DNA of 64,000 nucleotides from NCBI GenBank assembly GCA_964371055.1, contig CAYJLF010000001.1, positions 412,589 to 476,588 on the forward strand, given 5' to 3'. Source of the DNA: CAYJLF01 sp964371055. Lineage in GTDB: Bacteria > Eisenbacteria > RBG-16-71-46 > CAIMUX01. Within the stretch, counting starts at the first letter, position 1; each line of letters starts with the position of its first letter. Positions 1 through 7,681 of this stretch are shown here, in pieces. Under the pieces are notes generated by a model. That model did not search any database, was not told the origin of the DNA, and saw nothing but the letters and a program-made list of their open reading frames with translations. Both the position numbers and the translations under genes were made by a program.

Positions 1-1
1 C

Positions 2-331
2 GGCTATCCGGGCCTCTCGGCGCTCGGATTGACCGCCGGGGTCGAGTCCGGGACCGCTCCGGTGTCCGGTCGTCTCATGCTGGGTCAGAACCATCCGAAC
101 CCCTGCCGGGATCAGTCGACGATCGACTACCAACTTCCCTCCGGCGGGCACGTCTCCCTCCGTTTGTTCGACGTGAGCGGCCGCGAGATCGCCCGGCTCG
201 TGGACCAGGCGCAAAGCGCCGGGCCGCAGTCGGTGACCTTCGACACCGCTCGGCTGCTGGGCGGAACCTACTTCTACCAGCTGCAGGTGGATGGGGCGGC
301 CGAGACACGGCGGCTCGTCCTGCAGCGCTGA
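2..331 (+). CDS. C-terminal part of a secreted protein with FlgD/T9SS-like sorting domain (partial)
   Basis: The reading frame is open from the window edge, so only the last ~110 codons are visible. They form one domain that begins with the NHPNPCRD motif (an xNPNPF-like start), followed by a DVSGREIARL strand, a GTYFYQLQ strand and a short basic terminal strand ending RRLVLQR. This is the FlgD Ig-like / type A sorting domain used in FCB-group bacteria to export proteins through the outer membrane. The catalytic or binding part of the protein lies upstream of the window, so its function is unknown. The next gene follows 41 bases later on the same strand. Confidence 0.8.
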   Translation, partial: GYPGLSALGLTAGVESGTAPVSGRLMLGQNHPNPCRDQSTIDYQLPSGGHVSLRLFDVSGREIARLVDQAQSAGPQSVTFDTARLLGGTYFYQLQVDGAAETRRLVLQR

Positions 332-372
332 GAGATCGAGCGCACTCTGACATCAAAGGGAGGAACCAGGTC

Positions 373-1071
373 TTGAAACTCACATCCTGCATCACACTCA
401 TCCTCGGATTGGTCATCCTCGGCGCGGGTCCGGCGTCGGGGGCCACCCTGGACCGCAGCGGAACCTGGCAACCATCCGTGCAGGTCGACTCCCCCTCCCC
501 GGGCGGGGTCCGCGACCTGATCAACGACGGCAGCTTCGAACTCGGCCCTCCGCCTGCGTCAGCCTGGACCGAGGTCAGCAGCTGGCCCTGCGAGTGGATC
601 GGGGACCACTCCGGTTCGTGGTACGTCTCGTCCTACGACGGCTTCCAGGACTACTGGGCCGGCGGCTACTGTTACGATGAGAATTCGGGCCTGAACCAGG
701 CGACGACTTCCTCGGTCACGCAGGCCGTCTTCATCCAGCCGGGCTATGCGATCCTGTCGTTCTACTACATCGCCTTCCGGGTGGACGCCGACGACGATCC
801 GCCGGACGAGGACCATGCCTACGTGGCGGTCAACGGAAGCGAAGTGTGGGCTCTTCCCTTCGTCCAGGCCACCAACACCTACCCGGACTGGGCCGGCCCG
901 GTCCTGCTCGATCTCGGTCTCTACGCCGGGCAGGAGATCGCACTGGAGTTCGGCGGTGTCTCCGCCGGCACAGCCACGGGGAATCTCCGGTTCGACTACA
1001 TCGAGCTGCTCCCCGGAGGCGGCACGCCGGCCGAGGCCACGAGTTGGGGACGAGTGAAGTCGCTCTACTGA
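373..1071 (+). CDS. Secreted protein, jelly-roll/carbohydrate-binding-like fold
   Basis: A 232-residue protein with a TTG start preceded by a GGGAGGAA ribosome site. The N-terminus is a clear signal peptide (MKLTSCITLILGLVILGAGPASG). The mature part opens with an NDGSFELG segment, which in many extracellular proteins begins a beta-sandwich (jelly-roll or carbohydrate-binding-module-like) domain; the Trp/Tyr-rich strands and the late NLRFDYIEL strand fit that fold. There is no C-terminal sorting domain, so it may be periplasmic or surface bound. It probably shares a transcript with the truncated gene before it. The ligand is unknown; the fold call is inference from pattern, not a recognised family. 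Confidence 0.75.
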   Translation: MKLTSCITLILGLVILGAGPASGATLDRSGTWQPSVQVDSPSPGGVRDLINDGSFELGPPPASAWTEVSSWPCEWIGDHSGSWYVSSYDGFQDYWAGGYCYDENSGLNQATTSSVTQAVFIQPGYAILSFYYIAFRVDADDDPPDEDHAYVAVNGSEVWALPFVQATNTYPDWAGPVLLDLGLYAGQEIALEFGGVSAGTATGNLRFDYIELLPGGGTPAEATSWGRVKSLY

Positions 1072-1188
1072 TCGATCCGTTCGACTGCGTCCCGACTGCC
1101 CGACGTTCGGACGCGGGTCCGGACGCGGGGTCGTCGTCTTCTGGGGGGACGTCTGGCGGAGCGGCCCCGAGACTGGTAGCGTGGACCC

Positions 1189-2928
1189 ATGACGCGGTCC
1201 ACGCCTCGACCGACCCGAGCCGGAAACGGTCGCGGACTCACCCGGGAGAGGCGGTCACGCAACGTGGCCGCCCTCGCCCTCGCCCTGCCCCTGCTGGTGG
1301 TAACCGCGAGCCCGGTCACGCGCGCCGCGGATCTCCCGATTCCGCCGGCCACCGAGGTCCTGCGCGATCTCGCCGCCGGGCGTCTCGCCGCCCACATCCA
1401 GTTCCTCGGACAGGACTCGCTGCGGGGACGCGCGCCGGGGACCCCTGGCGGTGAGGCCGCGGCCGCCTACATCGCCGCACGCCTGAGGGAGTTCGGCCTC
1501 GAGCCGGCCGGGCCGCGCGGCTCGTGGTACCAGCAGGTCCCCATCCACGCCAGCGAACCGCTTCCCGGCACGCAACTCCGCCTCGAGCGGCTCCCCTCCG
1601 GCGTGGAGCTGGCCCTCGGCCACGACTACCTGCTCTACACGACCGGCGCGGCCACCTTCATCGCCGAGCCGGCGCCGATGGTCTTCGTCGGCTATGGCAT
1701 CGTCGCTCCGGAGTACGACTACGATGACTATCACGAGGTCGACGTGCGCGGGGCGGTGGTGGTCTTTCTCTCGGGCGAGCCGGTTTCGACCGACACCGCG
1801 TGGTTCGAAGGAGATCGATCGACCCCACACTCCTTCCCCGACGCCAAACAACGCCAGGCGCTCGCGCGCGGCGCCCGCGGGAGCATTCTGATCCCCTCCC
1901 CGCGCGATGCCGGCCCATACCGATGGAGCGACCTGCGGACCGAGTTCGCCTTCCCGCACCGCTCGCTCGTGTACGGGGCCTCGCGGCACCTCGCGGTTGT
2001 GATCAACCCCCGAACGACCGAGTTCCTGTTTCATCGGTCGGGGCGAACCTGGCGGGACGTCTGCCGGAGCGATTCGGCCGGCCGCATGGAGAGCTTTCCG
2101 CTCCGCACCCGTTTGTCGTTCCGCGGCAGTTATCGCGAGAGGGATTATACGTCTCCCAACGTCGTCGCGATGCTGCGAGGCTCCGATCCCCTGCTGCGCG
2201 AACAATGGATCGTGCTCTGCGCGCACTACGACGGCCTCGGTGTCGGGCCGGCGGCCCGGGGCGATTCGATCTACAACGGAGTCATCGACAACGCCGCGGG
2301 CACGGCTGCCCTGCTGGAGATCGCACGCGCGATGGAGGCGCACCCGCGGCGAGCCCCGAGGTCGGTCCTCTTCCTCTTCACGACCGGAGAGGAGAGCGGA
2401 CAACTCGGAGCCCGCTTCTATTGCGACCATCCCGTGGCGCCGCTGCACCGCACCATCGCCTGCCTGAACATCGACGGGCTCGCCTTCCTCGACCTCTTCG
2501 ATGACATCGTCGGCGTCGGCGCGGCGAACTCGACCCTGGATGACATCCTGGCGAACGTGGCGGCCGACCTGGAGCTCCGGGTGTCGCCGATCCCGGCCAT
2601 CTTCGAGGGGGACGACGAGATCGTCCGGGGGGATCAATACGCCTTCGCCTCGGCGGGCGTCCCCTCTCTCCTGGTGCAGGAAGGGCTCGCCTATCGACAC
2701 CTCCCTCCGGACGAGGGTCTGCGGCAGCTGATCCGCTGGGGGCGCGAGGTCTACCACACCCCCTTCGACGATCTGGCTCAGCCGATCTCGGTCGACGCGG
2801 CATTCCAGCACCTGCAGCTCCTCGCCGCGCTCGCGGATACCCTCTCCCGTACGTTCGTGGTTCCGCAGTGGCGGCCCGGCTCACCGCACGCGGCCGCACG
2901 CCTGCGGACCCTGGCGGAGGAACGATGA
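1189..2928 (+). CDS. Secreted M28-family zinc aminopeptidase
   Basis: A 579-residue protein with an Arg-rich N-terminus, a hydrophobic stretch near residues 24-42 and a mature start near AADLPIP, indicating export. The C-terminal half holds the M28 co-catalytic zinc ligands in order: His346 (AHYDG), Asp367 (IDNAAG), Glu401/Glu402 (TGEESGQ, general base plus ligand), Asp429 (CLNIDG) and His523 (YHTPFDD). The middle part before the catalytic domain (about residues 130-310) is likely a PA-like or lid insertion, including VFVGYGIVAPEYDYDDY. It should remove N-terminal residues from peptides in the periplasm or outside the cell. Its stop overlaps the start of the next gene (ATGA), so the two are translationally coupled. 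Confidence 0.9.
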   Translation: MTRSTPRPTRAGNGRGLTRERRSRNVAALALALPLLVVTASPVTRAADLPIPPATEVLRDLAAGRLAAHIQFLGQDSLRGRAPGTPGGEAAAAYIAARLREFGLEPAGPRGSWYQQVPIHASEPLPGTQLRLERLPSGVELALGHDYLLYTTGAATFIAEPAPMVFVGYGIVAPEYDYDDYHEVDVRGAVVVFLSGEPVSTDTAWFEGDRSTPHSFPDAKQRQALARGARGSILIPSPRDAGPYRWSDLRTEFAFPHRSLVYGASRHLAVVINPRTTEFLFHRSGRTWRDVCRSDSAGRMESFPLRTRLSFRGSYRERDYTSPNVVAMLRGSDPLLREQWIVLCAHYDGLGVGPAARGDSIYNGVIDNAAGTAALLEIARAMEAHPRRAPRSVLFLFTTGEESGQLGARFYCDHPVAPLHRTIACLNIDGLAFLDLFDDIVGVGAANSTLDDILANVAADLELRVSPIPAIFEGDDEIVRGDQYAFASAGVPSLLVQEGLAYRHLPPDEGLRQLIRWGREVYHTPFDDLAQPISVDAAFQHLQLLAALADTLSRTFVVPQWRPGSPHAAARLRTLAEER

Positions 2929-3800
2929 CGACGCGACACTTTCTCGCCCTCCCCGCGGCCGGCCGACTCGTGCTCGCCTCGGCGCTGTTCCTTCTGTTAC
3001 CAGCCTGCGCCGCCCGCTCGCGGCTCGAGGGATCGACCCGGCCGGAGGCGCAACTGCGTATCCGCGGTTCCGACACGATGGCGCCTTTGGCCCGTCGCTG
3101 GGCCGAGGAGTTCATGCGGAGCCATCCTGGGACGTCGATCTGGGCCGAGGGAGGCGGCACGCGCGCGGGGGTCGAGGCCCTGATTGCCGGAGAGGTCGAC
3201 GTGTGCACGGCATCACGGACGATGTCGGCGGACGAGACGCGCCGCCTGGTAGAGCAGCACGGCTCGCTCGGGATCTGCGTGCTGGTGGCCCGCGACGCGG
3301 TCAGTATCTATCTGCACCACGACAATCCGGTCAGAAACCTCAGCGTCGGGCAATTGCGCGGCATCTTCGGCGGGACGCTCGTCTCGTGGAGCGAAGCCGG
3401 AGGCCCGGACGAGCCGGTGCGCGTCTTCCTCCGCGAACCGAATTCGGGCACCCGCGCCTTCCTCCGGGATCACCTGCTGGAGGGCCGGGCCTTTACCCCG
3501 TCCGCCCAGATCTGCTCGGGCACCTGGGCGGTGGCGGACGCGGTCGCGGGCGAACGGTGGGGCATCGGATTCGGCGGGATCGCCTTCGGTCAGCAGGTCC
3601 GTCATTGCGCGGTCGACGGCATCGAGCCGACGCCGACCCATGTCCGGGACGGCACCTATCCGCTGGCTCGTTATCTCTACCTCTACCTGGTGAACCAGCC
3701 GGAAGGTCTCGCAAAGGCCTTCGTCGACTTCGTGCTCAGCCCCGAAGGGCAGGCGGTGGTCGAGGAGGTGGAGTACATCCCCCTGTGGGAGATGCCGTGA
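2925..3800 (+). CDS. PstS-like phosphate ABC transporter substrate-binding lipoprotein
   Basis: A 291-residue protein starting at the ATG that overlaps the upstream stop (ATGA). The signal sequence ends in a lipobox (LLLPAC), so the protein is probably lipid-anchored on the outer face of the inner membrane. Family signatures are RIRGSDTMAPL near the mature N-terminus, a GGGTRAGVEALIAGEVD anion-binding segment and REPNSGTRAFL, all typical of PstS-type phosphate-binding proteins. No pstC, pstA or pstB permease genes follow; the next gene is convergent only 34 bases away, so this is an isolated binding protein. It may serve a transporter encoded elsewhere or act as a sensor. Confidence 0.85.
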   Translation: MTTRHFLALPAAGRLVLASALFLLLPACAARSRLEGSTRPEAQLRIRGSDTMAPLARRWAEEFMRSHPGTSIWAEGGGTRAGVEALIAGEVDVCTASRTMSADETRRLVEQHGSLGICVLVARDAVSIYLHHDNPVRNLSVGQLRGIFGGTLVSWSEAGGPDEPVRVFLREPNSGTRAFLRDHLLEGRAFTPSAQICSGTWAVADAVAGERWGIGFGGIAFGQQVRHCAVDGIEPTPTHVRDGTYPLARYLYLYLVNQPEGLAKAFVDFVLSPEGQAVVEEVEYIPLWEMP

Positions 3801-3834
3801 ATCCGCCGCCGCCTGTCGCCGCGCCCGGAAGGGA

Positions 3835-5400
3835 TCAGCCGGAGATCCTCACCAGGCGGGCCGAGGCGACTTGCCGGCCGGTCTCCAGCCGGACGAAGTA
3901 GACCCCCGCGGGGCAACTCCGATCCGCGGCATCCCGCCCATCCCAGACAAGGCTGTGGTCCCCGGGCGTCTGGGATCGGCTGGTCAGGGTCCGCACCGTC
4001 CGTCCGGCGGCGTCGCTGATCAAGAGTCGGATCGGCGATCCGTCGATGACGCGATAGCGGATTTCGGCGCGCCCGACCATCGGATTGGGCGCAACCTCGA
4101 CCCGTGCCCGCAGATCATCCTTCAGGTCCGGGTCCTGCAGTCCCGTGGGGTAGTAGCCATGCGGTCCGGGCGCGCCGGGTGTCACCCCGTGACAGACCGC
4201 GCAGTCCCTCAGCGTGCCCGCGTGCCCCTGCAGCTCCACGACCTGACGGTTGTCCCGCTCCTCACGGGACGGCAGGATCGCATGGGGACTGTTGTGGCAA
4301 GTGGCGCAGAACAGTCCGCCGTGACCGTTGTCGGAGTTGCGGTAGAGCGTGTTCGGCTCCTCGGCGTAGTTCGCGCCATGGCAGTCACCGCACCGCGGCT
4401 CGTCGAGCCAGGGGCGGCGTCCCTGCTCAATGGACGTCGCGACCTCGAGCAGGTCCCCGTGACAATCCTGGCAGGTCATGCCGTACTGCGTGTTCATCAC
4501 ATCGCGGAGGCACTGCGTCACGGGTCCCGGGTGGCACGTGTAGCAGTCGTCGGTGTGCTCCGCGTGCTTCTCGTGCATGACCTGCGAGAGGCTCTTCAAC
4601 TCCGGGTTTCCCGGCAGGCCGAGCGCGTTGCTGCCATGGCAGTTGGCGCAGAGGACCGGGCGCTGGTGGACCAGGTCGGTTCCCGCCTCGGAATCGTGCC
4701 GCCGCAGGATCGAGTGCTCCACCGTCTCGCCCGGCTGCGGCACATGACACGCGTTGCAGGTCATCTCATTGCTGACGGGAGCGACGATCTCCGTGGTGGC
4801 GAGCAACTGGTCCTGGGCGTCATAGGCGCGGAGCAGCGCGAGCTGGAAGGGTTGTTCGTGGACGAGATCGGCGTCATCGAAAGGCGTGAGAGGCACTCCC
4901 TCGGCGACGAAGTGATCGGTGTGCCAGCCCATCTCGCCGGCCAGACCGTTGCCGGTCAGCCCGATGTTGTCCGGCAGGTTGACGCCGAACAACTGGTCCT
5001 CGTAGGACCAGAAGTCCGTCTTGCCTACCGAGTAGGTGTTGGCTGGAAACTCGTACGACACGCGATACCCCGGACCTCCGACGACCTCGGGCGCCTGTCC
5101 CACCGCCCCGCGTCGTATCAGGACCGACCAGAAGGTGTTGTAAGGAGGCAACACGGCGAGGTCGGCGAAGTCTTTGTTCGAGCAGTGCATCCCGAGATCA
5201 TTGAAGCCGATGAGGATGTAGGCCCCGAGATCGGCGGGGGCTTGTCGTGGTGCGCTCGCCGCCTCGAGGTCGGGCCCGGCCGCAAGCCAGAGCAACCCGG
5301 CCATCGCGAGGGTGAAGTCCACGCGGCGGAAACGCGCGACTCTCCGTTTCGATCCTTGAGGACAAGGGGAAGAATATGGGGGAAGACATCCGTGGGGCAT
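3835..5400 (-). CDS. Seven-heme c-type cytochrome with C-terminal sorting domain
   Basis: A 521-residue exported protein; the ATG at 5400 follows GGAGG by five bases. After a basic/hydrophobic export signal it has the FNDLGMHC motif and LPPYNT, a combination I associate with a family of extracellular multiheme cytochromes. The central part has seven CxxCH heme sites: CNACH, CANCH, CYTCH, CQDCH, CGDCH, CATCH and CAVCH. The last ~85 residues are a FlgD/T9SS-like sorting domain (PNPMVGRAEIRY, then DAAGRTVRTL, then CPAGVYFVRL). This arrangement suggests a heme protein delivered to the cell surface and used in electron transfer. It is followed in position by an outer-membrane barrel gene, but no MtrA-like partner is seen. 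The electron acceptor is unknown. Confidence 0.9.
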   Translation of the reverse strand: MPHGCLPPYSSPCPQGSKRRVARFRRVDFTLAMAGLLWLAAGPDLEAASAPRQAPADLGAYILIGFNDLGMHCSNKDFADLAVLPPYNTFWSVLIRRGAVGQAPEVVGGPGYRVSYEFPANTYSVGKTDFWSYEDQLFGVNLPDNIGLTGNGLAGEMGWHTDHFVAEGVPLTPFDDADLVHEQPFQLALLRAYDAQDQLLATTEIVAPVSNEMTCNACHVPQPGETVEHSILRRHDSEAGTDLVHQRPVLCANCHGSNALGLPGNPELKSLSQVMHEKHAEHTDDCYTCHPGPVTQCLRDVMNTQYGMTCQDCHGDLLEVATSIEQGRRPWLDEPRCGDCHGANYAEEPNTLYRNSDNGHGGLFCATCHNSPHAILPSREERDNRQVVELQGHAGTLRDCAVCHGVTPGAPGPHGYYPTGLQDPDLKDDLRARVEVAPNPMVGRAEIRYRVIDGSPIRLLISDAAGRTVRTLTSRSQTPGDHSLVWDGRDAADRSCPAGVYFVRLETGRQVASARLVRISG

Positions 5401-5440
5401 GGACACCTCCGTGCGCGGGCGCCAGATCCTGATCCACGGG

Positions 5441-5456
5441 CCGGCCCCGGGGCCGG
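5441..5456. repeat. 16-bp perfect GC palindrome
   Basis: CCGGCCCCGGGGCCGG is self-complementary and lies in the 243-base gap between the barrel gene and the cytochrome gene. It could end transcription of the barrel gene or be an operator for the cytochrome. There is no T-run, so the role is undecided. The rest of the gap (5457-5643) shows nothing I can assign. Confidence 0.35.
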
Positions 5457-5643
5457 TCGTCTCGGGAAGTTGGGCCGTTCCTCAGAGACCGGAGAGTGTA
5501 CCGCGTCGCTCTGGAGAATGCAATCCCCAGTCGCATACAGGGTGGCAAAGAAACTCATGTCCCGTGAGTTTCCGGCCGCTTCGCCCGCACGCAGGCAGGA
5601 CTCCGGACCTCCCATTGAGACGTGACCTCTCGGGCACCGCGCC

Positions 5644-6795
5644 TCAGAAGTCCCAGGAGAGGGTGGTCGTCAGCCCGAGGCCGCGGTAGGCGTAGGCAGG
5701 AACGCTCGAATCGCGGCCATCCCATCGCAGTTGTACGCCGACGTGAATCGGTCGCCCGCCTCGCTCTGCAAATGACCGGTCCGCGGCGAGAAAGCCAAAC
5801 ACTTCCTCGTCCACGCGCGCGCCCGGCTGGAAGGCGTCCGTGGTGGTGAAGCGCAACTCGCCGTAGTCCCAGCGCGCCACACCGCCGCCGACCTCGACCC
5901 AGACATCGCGCGGGAGATGCAGCTTCAGGACCGACGCGACCGAGCGGCCGCCCGCGGCGAACTCATCCATGAGCGGTGTACCCACCAGGCCGTCCTGGGA
6001 GACGAACGGGATCGGGTCGATCACGGATCGGCTCTCGACCGCCAGACGGAGCCCGGCCCGGGAGCCGAGTGACTGGGCCGCGCTGAGGCGCATCCGCCAC
6101 CGGGCGGCCGAGGGAGTCCCGGCCTCGTTCCACACAACTCGCGCCACGGGATCCGGATGCGCCTTGTAGCCGGCCTCCGCCACGACTCCGAGAGTCGTCC
6201 CGGACTCCCGGAAACGCTGGAGTTCGGTGCGGGCGGTGGCGATCACGCTGCTCTCTTCCGGCCGTTCCGCATACTGACGACTCTGCAACTCGGCCGTCGC
6301 GCGCAGGAGTGAGGCCGCATCGGGGCGCGCCTTCCACGAGAGATAGCCGTCCACGGTTCGGAACCGATACGCCTCGTAGTCTCCCTGATAGGTGTGGGTG
6401 CGGGCCCGCAATCCGACCGACGGGCCGGTCCTTTTCTCTCCCTCCTCACCGGTCCACTCCAGGGAAACGGCGTGATCCTGCGACTCCAGCGGCGAAGCCC
6501 CCCGGGGGCTCTGCCAGGCCCCTTCATAGAGCACCCGCCACGTCGTGCCGGCACCAGCCGGGGCCCAGGAGAGCCGCAACGACGGAATGAAGAGCGTCGT
6601 CTCCTCCTCGTCCGCGAATCCCTCCGGGTGTTCGAGGAACGCGGCCTCGATCCGGGCCTGGCCACCGATGTTCGTCGCCGCGGCGGAGTCCCTGCTCGAA
6701 GCGACTCCAAACGCGATTGGAAGGACCAGGATCGCGGCCTCGAGCAGGCCTTTCGTTCGACGCCGACCGAAGCACGGTCCGAGGTTCTGCTCCAT
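5644..6795 (-). CDS. Putative outer-membrane beta-barrel protein
   Basis: A 383-residue protein starting at ATG 6795, which is preceded by AGGAGAG. A basic N-terminus and hydrophobic segment (GLLEAAILVLPIAFGVASS) give a signal peptide. The rest consists of alternating polar/hydrophobic strands (for example TLFIPSLRLSWAPAG and HVGVQLRWDG) and ends in LGLTTTLSWDF, a terminal aromatic strand typical of BAM-inserted barrels. It lies just upstream of the multiheme cytochrome on the same strand, which invites comparison with porin-cytochrome conduits, but it is much shorter than MtrB/PioB barrels (usually 650 or more residues) and I see no family motif. Function unknown. Confidence 0.7.
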   Translation of the reverse strand: MEQNLGPCFGRRRTKGLLEAAILVLPIAFGVASSRDSAAATNIGGQARIEAAFLEHPEGFADEEETTLFIPSLRLSWAPAGAGTTWRVLYEGAWQSPRGASPLESQDHAVSLEWTGEEGEKRTGPSVGLRARTHTYQGDYEAYRFRTVDGYLSWKARPDAASLLRATAELQSRQYAERPEESSVIATARTELQRFRESGTTLGVVAEAGYKAHPDPVARVVWNEAGTPSAARWRMRLSAAQSLGSRAGLRLAVESRSVIDPIPFVSQDGLVGTPLMDEFAAGGRSVASVLKLHLPRDVWVEVGGGVARWDYGELRFTTTDAFQPGARVDEEVFGFLAADRSFAERGGRPIHVGVQLRWDGRDSSVPAYAYRGLGLTTTLSWDF

Positions 6796-6838
6796 GGCTG
6801 CTCTCCTGGTTCCGGATCGTGAGGTGAGACAAACGGGC

Positions 6839-6865
6839 GGCGGAGGCTCCGATCGTGCCTCCGCC
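6839..6865 (-). terminator. Intrinsic-terminator-like hairpin after the calcium-binding protein gene
   Basis: On the minus strand GGCGGAGGC pairs perfectly with GCCTCCGCC (9 bp) around a 9-base loop and is followed shortly by GTTTGTCTC. It lies 54 bases beyond the stop of the small calcium-binding protein gene and before the barrel gene, so it probably separates the two transcripts. Confidence 0.6.
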
Positions 6866-6918
6866 ACCCCCGTCCAGCTTCCGATGCGGGGAGTCTGTCC
6901 ACTCCCGCGCGGCGTCGC

Positions 6919-7323
6919 TCAGCGCCGGCCGTTGCCCGTGCGACCGTGCGGGCCGGTGCCATCACAGTCCCCGCTGCCGAACGGCCCGCCCCCGGGGGTC
7001 TGCGGACCATTGCCCCGACCGCCCGCACCGTTGTCGAAGCCCCGCCCCGGAGCATCTCCGGACTTGCCGTAGGGGCACGTGCCGTTGCCGTTGCCGCGTC
7101 CCTGACCGCTGCCGTCCTGAGGCCGGACGTAGTCGGAGTCGAGTCCGTTCGGAATGCCGTCGCCGTCGGCATCGGGCGCGCGATCGTTGAACCCGTCGCC
7201 GTTCTCGTCGATGAACCCGCCGACCCGATGGCCGTAGCCGCCGCCGTTGTCATTCGCAGCCCAGGACGATCCGGTGAAAAGGATCATCAGGGCGATTGCC
7301 AGGAGAACCGCCGTGCGCTTCAT
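6919..7323 (-). CDS. Small secreted calcium-binding (thrombospondin-type-3-like) protein
   Basis: A 134-residue protein; the ATG at 7323 is preceded by GGAGGT. The signal peptide is MKRTAVLLAIALMILFTGSSWA. The mature protein has two adjacent Asp-rich calcium loops, DENGDGFNDRAPDADGDGIP, of the thrombospondin-3/dockerin type, then a low-complexity Gly/Asn/Asp tail with two cysteines. Such loops bind Ca2+ in extracellular proteins. The gene has a candidate sigma-54 promoter about 90 bases upstream and lies next to a sigma-54 two-component pair, so it may be that pair's target. No enzymatic domain is present. Confidence 0.8.
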   Translation of the reverse strand: MKRTAVLLAIALMILFTGSSWAANDNGGGYGHRVGGFIDENGDGFNDRAPDADGDGIPNGLDSDYVRPQDGSGQGRGNGNGTCPYGKSGDAPGRGFDNGAGGRGNGPQTPGGGPFGSGDCDGTGPHGRTGNGRR

Positions 7324-7681
7324 AAGACACCTCCGTGATGGTTGGACCGCTGCCGGTCGCCTTCGGCCGATCGACCCGCTCTGGTTCGTCGGCCCGCGGC
7401 CCGTGAACAAGTCGTTGCAGCGATCGTGCCAACGACGCGCGCCGGATCAGAAACTCGCGGCACGTGAACGCGCCGGACGCGAAGCGCGGCCCGAACTGCC
7501 TGACTACGAAAGCATTGCGAATTGACGCGGAAGGAATAAGGCGCGCGGGTCCACGGTCAGCGTCCCTCTCGTGGCGGGCCCACCGCCAAGGGTTCGCAGG
7601 AATCGACGGGAGCCGATGAGGAGGCCTCGCAGATCCCTGCGAGTTCGGCGCGGTCCATCGCGCGATCGAACCAGGGAGCGT
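7324..7681. other. Intergenic region between response regulator and calcium-binding protein gene
   Basis: There is no convincing gene in these 358 bases. They hold the candidate sigma-54 promoter (7415-7432) and, close to the regulator's stop, two small hairpins on the minus strand: CTCGCA/TGCGAG at 7626-7643 and GCGCG/CGCGC at 7648-7663, possibly the end of the two-component transcript. I found no tRNA or small ORF with a credible ribosome site. Confidence 0.5.
7415..7432 (-). promoter_or_regulatory. Candidate sigma-54 (-24/-12) promoter
   Basis: The minus strand reads TTGGCACGATCGCTGCAA. The GG and GC doublets are exactly ten bases apart and the -24 box TGGCACG is perfect; the -12 box has CTGC instead of TTGC. 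It would start transcription about 80 bases upstream of the calcium-binding protein start codon, and a sigma-54 activator gene lies immediately upstream. The element also sits inside an imperfect inverted repeat (GTCGTTG...CAACGAC), so a repressor site or hairpin is an alternative reading. Confidence 0.55.

Noticed and set aside
5644..6795. MtrB/PioB-type porin partner for the multiheme cytochrome
   Set aside because: Too short (383 residues) and without the N-terminal CXXC of MtrB; kept only as an unassigned barrel.
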